A program made the position numbers and the translations under genes. 64,000 nt of DNA. It comes from Plutella xylostella (taxonomy: Eukaryota > Arthropoda > Insecta > Lepidoptera > Plutellidae). Positions 21,071 to 32,200 of this stretch are shown in pieces. Every line of letters starts with the position of its first letter. Within the stretch, counting starts at the first letter, position 1. The notes under the pieces were generated by a model, which saw nothing but the letters and a program-made list of their open reading frames with translations, was not told the origin of the DNA and ran no database searches. The stretch is from positions 7,512,001 through 7,576,000 of the forward strand of contig NC_063992.1 in the NCBI RefSeq assembly GCF_932276165.1, read 5' to 3'.

Positions 21071-23262
21071 GTTTATTTTTCATGGTTCAGTACAACAAAA
21101 CAAAATACTGTTTTGTAGAATATCACATTATTTTTGGAATAGTTGTAACATAATAATTGTTGAAATGATAGTGTAGAAACACTGAAGTACCTACATACAA
21201 AATTATAAACAAAACATGATTACACATTTTTCTCTAGTTTCCAATAGAAAATATTTCTACACTTCCGTACAATACAGTAATACTTTCATTTTTTTTGCGT
21301 TTTAGCAAATTACTTTCATAAAATTAACTTTTTATCACTTACAGCTTATTACTACAGTGCTTCTACAATGTCATCATTTAGTTTATATGTCACTTCTTTG
21401 AGAATTACAATGAGAGAAATGCATTGCCACCTGCACCAATAGAGGCAATAAAGCAGAAATACAAGATTTCTCAAATAATTTGTAGACAATATTGATATGC
21501 TTTGTTGAGGTCTCCCAAATTTACTCCATAAGATTTTGAATTCACACAATGGCCATACAAAGGAGTTGTTATATTATAGGGCTAGGGCAGATTGCTGTGA
21601 GTATTCACATGGACAAACAAGCCTCTTGCATGATTGCATTACAGGCTAATATTCTATTTTACATAAACCAGTATAGGAATTTGTACCTACATCGGACTGC
21701 ATAAATATTGTAGCAAAAGTATGAGTAAGTCCAATAGAGCCAGCTGCGACGAAGCCAATATCTCTTATCATCATACGCTTACGCAATATTTTGGAGATGG
21801 TGAAAAATGGAAGACTACAAAATTACTACAATTCGAAAATACCTTAGATCAAAATAAACATCTCTAGACAGGCCCGATAAATATGAATTCACTTTTATCA
21901 CAGATCAAAGTTAATCACTATGTATTCACTTGAAGCATAGTCTGTATTCATTTAGTTGCCAAAGCTTTGTTATAGCTTACTCACTGTCCATCAACAGACT
22001 CTTTAATAGCCTCTAGTGCATACACGGTACTGTAAGTTTTCTGTAAATAACTACTAAAGTTACATATTGCTATTTGTACCCTCAATTTGATGTCTTCAGT
22101 GAAAAATCGTAAGTAAAAATCAATTTGTATGGCGTACAAACACATACCAGATGCAGATTAAGCCATATAATAATAAATAAAAAGTTACAATCTAAAGATG
22201 TATACTGTTCCAATGAAATACTCTTCACTTGACATCCCAAAAAGTTTGAACCCCCAGAGAGCAAAATGCGTGTTATTAATTGAAACTTAAAGCTCTCTAA
22301 ATAAAATCCCCTCAGACGCAGGGACGGTCCATGCCCGCAAGTCGTGACGGGATGTGCCTTCCCCGCGCCTCGTTGGTCACAGTTTACATTTACATCAACA
22401 TTGTTACATCCACAAACTCAGGCAGTTGTCCAAGTCACGATTTTTATTGAAGCAGGCATTATTCATTTATAGGTAGTTATTGGGTAACCGTGTCTTGGAC
22501 TTACCACCAAACCATCATCTTAGGTTTCACTAAACTGTGATTTACCACTTGATATAAAAACAAAATAAAAGTGTGTACAATAAATAAAATCAAAACGACT
22601 TGATTTTATGATACTGTCCCAAGTGGCAGGACAATATCTAAATTACAGTTTTTCTAATACTTTTCCATTTACAATATATTTGACAACATTTTTCATAAGA
22701 TTTCGACAGTAACAAAACATGTCAAATTGTTGTAAAGGATATAATTTAATCATTCTACATTAGAAGAACTGAGCTAGTCTCTTGCCCCAACCCATGCACC
22801 AGCTAGAAGGTTGTAGTAACAGTAAAGTAACCCAGTGCTAGCTCAGTTCGCGACATGGGCTGGGGAGGGCAAATCATTTCTGAAAGTCTACCACAATTTA
22901 TGTAATTGATCATTGGATAAATTTAGGTAGACTCTGAACAATTCAGATAAATATTTTATATTTTAACAAAACTCACCAATCCAACAAGTGTACCTATCCG
23001 CGGCTGCCGGGCCCCGAATCCAATATGGATCTAGGAGGCATCACTTTAAAGTCACTCATCAACATACATATTTTCCTTTTCCATTAAAAGTTCACAGTTT
23101 TACCACCAAATCGACAGATGTCATAAGTCTTATCACGAGAAAACTATTTACAAGACACAATTTTCGTTAAATTCATTACACTTTACAAATATAGTTTTTG
23201 TTTTTGTAGTTTTTTACTATGTGTATATTAGTTTGTTTGGAGCAGTCAGCAAGTGTCGGGCG
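21071..23262 (-). other. likely long 3' UTR of Me31B
   Basis: About 2.2 kb of AT-rich sequence downstream of the Me31B stop without coding potential. The minus strand has an AATAAA at about 21072-21077, the last good signal before the opposing PRPF40 transcript, so the 3' UTR may extend that far. Nearer poly(A) sites are possible. Confidence 0.4.
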
Positions 23263-26200
23263 TTACTTGTCGTCCGAGCAGTCGTCCGACGGGCGCGCCA
23301 CGTACAGCGCCGGGTCGATGACCTTGGGGATGGGCTTGATCTCCGTGCCCAGCTCCTGCTCGATGCGGTGCAGCGCGAACCGGTCCTCGTACGTGATCAG
23401 GTTGATGGCGATACCTGCGGAGCACACCCGTTACTAGCTGCAGTGGACTCGCAAACACCACCACCAGGATAGGCATCATTTGTACAATATACATAGTTTT
23501 AATGGGCACAAACTTGTGTGCAGAGAAGTTTACACATACACACACTGTTATCGTTATCAGAACCTTTGTAAGAGTACTGATAAACAAACAATAACATTGT
23601 AATTCTTATCTATGCCATATAGTACTGGGCGAGAGACCTATAAATAACATGTGATATTGTGAATAGTTTATTTAAAGGAATATAATGTTGCATGCTGTTA
23701 ATTATGAATGGTATCTGACTGATTGATCACCTGTACAAATTTTAAAGTAGGTACCTCGCAGATAAATCATGTCTAACATTGGCCATCACAATAATTTTGA
23801 TGAAAAATGGTGAAGACTTGTTTAAAAGAAACCAAAAACACCCACCTAAGTGTCCGAAACGTCCGGAGCGACCAATACGATGCAGGTAGGTCTCCGCCAT
23901 GCGCGGGAAGTCGAAGTTGATGACCACGTTGACGGCCTGCACGTCGATACCGCGCGTGAACAGGTCCGAGCACACGAGGTTGCGGCAGAGGCCGGCGCGG
24001 AAGTCGTGGAACACGCGGTTACGGTGCGCCTGCGCCATGCGCGCGTGGATGTAGTAGCAGCAGTAGCCCAGCTCCGTGATCTTCTTGGCGAGGAGCTCCA
24101 CGCGCTGCGTCGAGTTGCAGAATATGATCGACTGGTTTATTTGTAACTGGAATTGAGAGATTTGTTGGTGAGTCGGTGATAAGGTTGTAATTGGGTCATG
24201 TTATTAATTATAAATAATAACAAAAATATACGACACGAACAAAAGAAACCAACCTTTGAGAAGAGTGTATTTAAACAATGAACTTTCTGCCGCTCCTGAA
24301 CAAATGCATAGTATTGTGTGACACCTTTCAGTGTTAATTCTTCCATGAGATTAATTTCATAAGGTTCCCTCAGGTGCTTTTCCATGAACTGCTTCACACT
24401 CAGAGGGAAGGTTGCGGAGAAGAGCAGGATTTGACGTTCCTTGGGTAATCTGTAGGTCAATGCATCATTTAAATTCTTGTCCAAAATGAAACAATTCTTG
24501 TGAGTGAGGCTAACAATGATGTGATGGGAGTTACCTGCAGATCACCATATCGAGCATGCCCTTGAAGTCTTGTGAGAGGAGCTTGTCGGCTTCATCAAGG
24601 ACTAGCATCCTGCATTGGTCCATCTTTGCCACCTGTTTATCCATGAGATCAATCATACGACCGGGGGTCGCAATTATTACTTGAACTGTAAAAAAACAAC
24701 CATATTGTTATTTAACACATTGATGGACACTAGATTAACCGTGAAACTCATAAAAACGCACAACATTTTTGTATGGGAATTGTGTGATGATCTGCTGGTG
24801 CACATGCCGGCACACTGCCTAGGCGCAGTAAAGAAATCACGACGTCGATGACCGTTGTGTGCGTGTGAGTTCACACTTTTTTCTGTATGAAAAATTATTG
24901 CTGTGTGAAAAAAAGGTACTCTGGGTGCACATATAACTTTGAAATCCTTCCAAATAAAGCACAAGATGGTCTTCATACAAACTCTAGGTAAAACAGGACT
25001 GCATTGACCGTTGTTGAAATAATTAGAAAAAGAGCGGGGACTGCATTCGACGTTGTGATTTTTTTCTAAAAGTGTGGAGGACGTCAAATGCAGTCAGTGT
25101 CCGTCAGTGGGTTAAGGTTCATAATGAAGAGATTATATAAAACAGATTGACTTTAGTAATTTTTCTTACCGTTTTGGTAGATACGCATTATGTCGTCACG
25201 GAGGTTAGTGCCTCCTGTAGTGACCATAACACGAATGTCTGTGTGCTTCGCCAGCTCAATGCAAATCTGTGATGTCTGGAGTGCTAATTCTCTTGTTGGT
25301 ACCACAATTAAAGCTTGAATACAATCCTTCTTAGGGTCAACCTAAAGTAATAAAGTGTTTTTTAGTACATTAAACAATGAAGTCAAATAGAGATTTTAGA
25401 GGGTGATAGATCAGGATGGATATTATCATTTATAGAAAATGAAGGGGAATCCAAATATATCATCATATTATTAAAGATTACTATTACACTAGGGTTTCGT
25501 TCCCGTGTTCCCGGGAATTCCCGTTCCCGGGAATTCCCGGGAAATTTCTCTTTCCCGAAACCGGGAAAAAAATAGCATTCCCGGGAATTCCCGGGTTTGA
25601 TTTTTAATCGATTCTATGCTATATTTTCATCTTTATTTATCTGTTGTTTGTTTTCAAGAATTCTTTATTGGATAAATGATAAATAACAAATATTAAAGTA
25701 AAGTAACTTATGCAATTACACTTTTATCTTAAAATTAAGCATACAATACCAGGTAATTACACCTTTAAAAGTTAGTGATATCAAACGTTTTATTCAAGTA
25801 CATTATATTTCTATTTTATATAAAGTACCTACAATAAGTTAAATAACCACGAAATATGAGTTCCTAAGTATGGAAGTTCATTTATGACAAATACCTAAGT
25901 ATATTTATCTGTTGCTTCTGACTTAAACCAAAAAAAGGCTTCTTGTCTACGATCAGAAACTCGGTTTTGTTGTAAATTATTGGAAAATGATACGTGTCAT
26001 TGTTTTCGCGCAGCTGCTTTGCAAAGATAAATGACTCATCTACATCACCTTGTTTCACGTCTTCCTGATTAAGGTTTAAGGTACTTTATTTCTCATAAGA
26101 ACATTATAAAAAACATTCACTCAAAATGAGAACTTAAAATTCTAAATACTTATTGTTACTTACAGTCCAACTACAAAGTCGTGAAAACGGAAGTGGATCC

Positions 26201-28136
26201 TAACTAATCGTTTAAGATCGTATTTAATCGATCTGTTATAGGTATTTATTAAAGGACTATCTGTTAAAATCCATAATCAATCCATATTTTATTTCTAATA
26301 TTTCAATTTCTGATTCAATATTTCCTCTTTATTTATCTGTTGGTCCTACCGCCTACCTAAAACCAAACAATTGATCGGCTTTTACATATGTGACCAAAGA
26401 GTATGTAAAAGCTAACGCTAGTGTGACGCCTGTCATATTATTTTTGTTATGTCCCCGTTTTGTGTCCGCGTTTATTTTTTATAAAATTACTAACGCATAG
26501 AAAAAACCAAAATAAGAAGAAGGTTGAGCGATAAATTGTTAAATTAATTAATTTTTCTAAAACATTACCTCAAGTATAATTAATTTTAATTATAATTATG
26601 TCCTAATAATTTTATTTTCAAAATGTTATAATTAATAATATTATTTTCAAAATGTTATAATTAGTAACAGTTTGAAAATAATATTATTATGACATATAAT
26701 TAAAATAGAATATTATAATGAATACCTTTGTTATTGTTTTTATTTACAAATAAGAAAACAAATGATTTGGCATGTAAAACAAATAAATAATTATAATTTT
26801 GGTTGTTAATTTATCTGACTGTTGCTTTTTTCTACCTATACGAGTGATAAACGTATATTTGATTTAATTGTTAGTGTTTTAATAGACTTTTAATACGCGA
26901 AAATGGCAAAACTAAGCATTCAAAATAAATTCCCGTTTCCCGGGAATTCCCGGGAAATCTAGAAAAAAAATCCCGTTTCCCGGGAACAGAAAAAGGTCGG
27001 GAAAAACGAAACCCTATATTACACATTCATACAAATTCTAACATGAATATAATGCAGGCTGTAGTGTTTGGCAGGGATATTCATGAAATACCAAAAACTA
27101 ATATTTTATAGGAAGAGCCAGGTAAATTGAAACAATATCCTGCCTTTACAGATGCTTTGTCCAGCAAATGAGTCTGATGACTTATCTGACTGGAAAATCT
27201 TTTGACCATGGTGACAAACCCTTATTCCAGCTAATCTTTGTCACTGACAAGCTAAGAAAAAGATTGTTTTGAAAATCACTACAGAACCCAAAACTTGAAT
27301 GAATTATAATTATGAATTTCAATTATGTGAAAAATCTAAGCAGTCTGAAAGAGACTACATGCAGGTCAGAATTAAACTAATATAGTTACCTGTTCTAAAA
27401 CTGGAATACAATAAGCACCAGTTTTGCCGGTTCCATTTTTGGCTCTAGCAAGTACGTCTTTTCCACTGAGAGCAATAGGAATAGAAGCCTCTTGAATAGG
27501 GGACGGTTTCTCCCAGCCTTTTTCAAAGATTCCCATCAGCAGCTCTCTCTTTAGACAAAACTCTTCAAACTCATTTCCTCTTGTATCCGTCACATCCTAC
27601 ATTTAAGAAATTATTAAAATAAGGACAATACAATGGTTAACCTGATGGCGAAAAGATTGGTCAAGGTGCCAAATTAATACATAATTATATAAAACAGTAA
27701 GTTGGCTAAGGTTGACATGCACCAAACATTTTACGAACATTGCATAAAATTTGTTCTCTTGCTTGCTTGCTCTAAAAGTACCAAAAACTAAACTACCTGC
27801 AAATTTTGCTGCTTTAGGGCATTAGGATAATGAGTGAAAGGTAATAAAAGGAAATTAAAACTTAGGGACCATCTTAAAAAAATATAAATAAATGAGGGTA
27901 GATACTCACACTAGTCTTTATTCTTCTGTCTTTTGGAGGTATTTTTAATTTAGATTTCCAACCAATGTCGTCAACAGCTTTATCGACATCTCTGTGAAAA
28001 ATAACGGGACTGTAATGTAAAATGTAAATAGGTGAAAGGAATGATACAGCAGGAAAATAAGTGATACTGACCCTTTGCTCTGATTATTGATACTGTTCCC
28101 GACGTGATTACTCGAACTGATCCTTTCGGTCATCAT
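23263..28136 (-). CDS. me31B: Me31B / DDX6 DEAD-box RNA helicase
   Basis: Eight coding exons in transcript order: 28136-28072, 27991-27910, 27596-27390, 25341-25170, 24685-24535, 24449-24254, 24146-23846, 23414-23263; phases agree and give 441 residues (Drosophila Me31B is about 459). This helicase represses translation and activates decapping in P-bodies and germ granules. Helicase motifs in order: Q-motif GWEKPSPIQ (~77-85), AKNGTGKT (101-108), PTREL (133-137), TPGR (182-185), DEAD (206-209), SAT (237-239), IIFCNSTQ, RGID, and HRIGRSGR (380-387). The C-terminal ITYEDRF and GTEIKPIP blocks identify the DDX6 subfamily. A non-coding 5' exon probably ends at 28687 (donor GTAAGA) and joins an acceptor at 28279, so exon 28072-28278 is partly untranslated. 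Intron 27389-25342 holds a hAT element. Confidence 0.97.
25490..27016. mobile_element. non-autonomous hAT transposon
   Basis: A 1527-bp insertion in a Me31B intron. Both sides carry the identical 8-bp duplication TATTACAC (25482-25489 and 27017-27024). Ends are inverted: TAGGGTTTCGTT at the left, AACGAAACCCTA at the right, followed inside by dense TTCCCGGGAATTCCCGGG palindromic units at both ends. Eight-base duplications and short TIRs define the hAT superfamily. No transposase frame is visible. Confidence 0.88.
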
Positions 28137-28278
28137 TTTGCCAAATAAATCCCTCTCGGGATCAATAAATTAGAAACTTAATCACAAATCTTTGTCCGAC
28201 ACAAAACTAATTTCACGATTTGTCACTTTTATATACATAGGCTAAGTTATCACGTACACCAGCGGAGTCCGGAATTAT
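28137..28278 (-). other. 5' UTR part of Me31B exon 2
   Basis: Between a splice acceptor (TTTCAG, AG at 28280-28279) and the ATG. The upstream non-coding exon ends at 28687 with a consensus donor. Confidence 0.5.
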
Positions 28279-28686
28279 CTGAAATAAATTAAATGAATGT
28301 TAGATACTTTCGTAAAGATAAAATAAGTGAATAGGCCTAAAGACGCGTCAACAACCAACATTAACAAAATATAAATAGAACGTAGATTGACGTAAGTAAA
28401 CTATCGTTAAACTTGAGAACTAATTTAAATAGGGGATGCAGTTTTTACCATAAAATCGTATCAGAGGAATTATTTATAAATCTGATTTGAGATTGAAGAG
28501 ATAAATAGTGATACGAAGTAGTCTGGGTTGATAGAAATTCCCAATATAAAAATGGCCGACTCTAGTCACCAAAGTTAAGACCCAGAGACCGGACCAAAAA
28601 TTTTTAAGTTTTAAGGGCAAAACAACAATTGAAATACTAACATAATCATTATCTTTGTATCGTAGATAATAAATAAACAATCTTAC

Positions 28687-29227
28687 CTAGATAAAACTTT
28701 AAAAAAGACGACGACACTCGATTAACAACGGCGACATCACTCATAAAGTAACAACCAAAGACAAAGAAGAAAAACGTCAAGTAAAACCAAAGAGAAGAAC
28801 CAGTGTTGCCAATTTCTACCGAATGACCTAAGACTATATAAGAGCATCCTAAGAGTCGTTTATGGTATGTTTTTTTTTTTGTATCTGTGTCTCATAAAAA
28901 AAAAGTTGATGGCAACGAACGCCAACGGTTATCCCAACGATGGATATTTATCATTTATAATACAGGGCAGATTGCAGCAACGAAGGTCAACGAAAAACGT
29001 TCGTTGGCGTTCGTTGGGCCGGTCTGTACGCGGCTTTAGACATTAAGCACGCCTTCCTTTCATTCACTTCAAATCACTTCATTCATTTCATTCGTTCACT
29101 CAATTCCAATCATCAAACGTAAACAAAGTAAAATAAATAATTTGAAATTTTCTATAACATAACTTTACTATTTTACTATAACCCATTTCAAGATAAAATT
29201 TATGAACCACCAACTTATATCGTCACC
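28687..29227. promoter_or_regulatory. shared 5' region of Me31B and WBP4
   Basis: The non-coding first exon of Me31B (minus) and the first exon of WBP4 (plus) lie back to back within about 0.5 kb. A truncated TTA-target MITE (28908-29035) sits between them, so one promoter may have acquired it. Confidence 0.45.
28908..29035. mobile_element. truncated PIF/Harbinger-like MITE
   Basis: Reverse-orientation relative of the 2030-2190 element, with GGCAGATTGCAGCAACGAAGG and the right end GGTCTGTACGCGGCT followed by TTA. The left terminal ~25 bp are missing. Confidence 0.7.
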
Positions 29228-32200
29228 ATGTAAGTAACCAAAGCAGAAAAATTATGTCTTATTATTTTTTTAGGTTGAAATTTGAATTAGCTTCTAGGTT
29301 ATAAAATTGGTATCTGAAAATGACTATTTATATTTCAGGACAGAATATTGGAAATCCCAGGGAAGGAAATATTGTGAATTTTGTAAATGTTGGATAGCTG
29401 ATAATAAAGTGGTAAGTTTACATACATAAATATAATAATATTATCTTATAAATTATAGTAGTCAGTGATCTACATTTAAGAACCATTAAGCAGAGGTGAC
29501 AAAGAAGCATGGACTTAGATTTCTTTGGTATGATACTATAATTTACTAAAGAATTTATACATGAAACTAACTTCTTATCTACATTTTAGTCAGTATCATT
29601 CCATGAAAATGGCAAGCGGCACAAGGAAGCTGTCGCCAAGCACATATCTCAGGTTACCAAGAGGAGTGCCAAGGACTTCAAGCAGAAAGAGAAGATGGAT
29701 GACGAGATCAAGAAGATGGAGGCCGCGGCCATGGCCGCTTACTTGAAGGATGTTGAGAACAATGTTGATGCTGACCTTACATCACAGGTATTTCTGTCTA
29801 CTATCAGGATTGATTTTTAAAATAAATTATAAAAATATAGTACTTACCTGTATGATTATTATGAATGTGTATAATATATATTAAATATACATAACACCTA
29901 ATAAAATTATATTACTTGGCATTGTTCCCAGACCCTCAATCAGATGTTAAATGATGCTGGTGGGTCCGCACAAGGCGACACCAAGGCGCCCGCACCTATT
30001 GTCCAAGCCAGCAAGAAACCCGTGTGGCATGAAGTCAAGAGTGATGATGGGAACTACTTCTGGAATATTGAAAACAATGGTGGGTTGAACAATAGGATTA
30101 CTATCTTGGCAATAATTATTCTTAACTTTTTAAAATTATAATGATATGAAATGTCCTACTAATACATATTACAAATGACAAATATGATGTTTGTAAGTAT
30201 GGATGGATGGATGTTTGTTACTTTATCACTGGAAAATGTGTGGACCAATTTTATGAAATGATGCAGATACCCTGGATTAACACATAAGCTACTGCTGAAA
30301 CACCGAACAAAGACAAATTATCATTGTAGGATTTCATAAGTATATTATTTGTTGTTACAGAGACCACCTGGGATCCTCCTGACGAGTACCTCTCTCTGGC
30401 CCAGCAAGAGGAACAGAAAATTAAAGAAGAGGAGAAAACCAAGAAACAAGCAAAAATAGATGTAAAGTTAAAGTAGGTTTAACATGATTGTGTGTTGTTG
30501 TTTATGATATTTATAGCATTATATATGCAGCATTGGTGAGCCAGGCTTTATCTATCAAAATGACCATCATCAGCCCGTAATTATCCACTGCTGGACATAA
30601 GCCTCTTTTAAGGCTTTTTTGCTTCTTCTTACAACACTCTGTCCCTAGCCCTCCGGGATAGGGATGCCTGCGTCCACGCTTTAAGTTTGTGACATTATCT
30701 ATCTGTAGTATGTCTCTGCTGGGCAATGGCCACCCTTATGAACTACCCACCGTTTGTGATCCTGTGCCTCTTGTGTCATTTTTAAAATATGTGGGGACAT
30801 CTCACACACGGCCATCCGACTCCAAGCTAGGCAGAGCCTGTGTTATGGGTATCGGACAGCTGATATATCTACACAAATACATAGATAGATAGATATATTA
30901 AATATAAATATCAACACCCAAGACCCGAGTACAAATATCTATCTTTAAACAAATATCTGCCCCAGCCGGGAATCGAATCCGGAACCTTCGGCTCAGCAGT
31001 CAGGGCCACTAACCACTACACCAGTCGGCAGTCTTCTTCAGAAAAAAGCCGATGCCAGACACTGGCCTTATCTATTAATTCCTTTATTTCCCCCAGAAAA
31101 CAGAAGCACAAAGAGAGCATGAAAGAGGTGAAGGCGCACCTGTCCCGAGAGAGCATGCGGTCCCGCGCGGCGCCCCCCGAGCCCGCGCCCGCCGCCGCCG
31201 TGTGCGGGCCCGCGCCCGCCGCCCGCCCGTATGGGACTTGGACCACCGTCGTCACTGAGTAAGTGCTTAACGATAGTATAGACTAGAAAGTCATGACAAT
31301 AACGAGTACGATTTTGCAAAGACTTTTTATCATTGTCAGTTTACTTACATTTCAAATATAAAATACCGATTGATAATGGCTTTTTAACGGATTTGTCCTT
31401 AAACAAATATAATAAATTGATTAAATACGCTCTTTAACAATTCGTTAGGATCTACTTCCGATTTCAGTACTTTATACACCTATGTTAGCTGTAAAGAAGA
31501 AAGATTTGACTGAATGATGTAGTGGAATTATTTGCTGGTAATTATGTCGTAGGTTACCCGGTCTCGTGTGCACCATGATTAATAGGGCCATCCTGTATAG
31601 GTATGGTATAGGGAATAGGTACTATAATATTAATTTCACAAGATTTTTCCATAAAAAAACAGAACTTGTAAAAAACCAAGTGTCGCAATTCAGCCCTTGA
31701 ACAAGCCTTCAACCGTAAAAAGTTGAGAAATCCATGTAGGTTATACCAAGTCGGTACATTTATTCAGTCCCTACTTAATGACCCTTGTATCTTAAGACCT
31801 GGTTTCTCATGATTCTGTTAGTTACAGTTCAATAACGGATTTGCTGACGACGCGTTTAAGGATTATTACCCTTGTTAACTGGATGAGTCCCACGACGAAA
31901 ATCTAATAGACCATTCATAAATCCAGCATTATGTGTATCATTCACTCATTTCCCTCACACTTCACTCAATATTCTGTCATATTCATTGAAATTTGTTGTC
32001 TATGTCTCTGTGATTTCAAACAACCTCAAACAACCAAACTTTTTGGTTTTGAGGTTGCCATGGTTACTATTTTGTTGTTTTTTGACATCCGTCATTGAAA
32101 ATAATATTATTACGCCATGCCCTTTGAAAAGCAATACAACGAACAAGATGGAGTGTCAGTGCAAAAGAAACTTCTCAGGAAATAACATATCAATTGCTAA

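Noticed and set aside
25677..26900. Transposase coding region within the hAT element
   Set aside because: AT-rich sequence with frequent stops in all frames; no hAT dimerisation or DDE motif seen.
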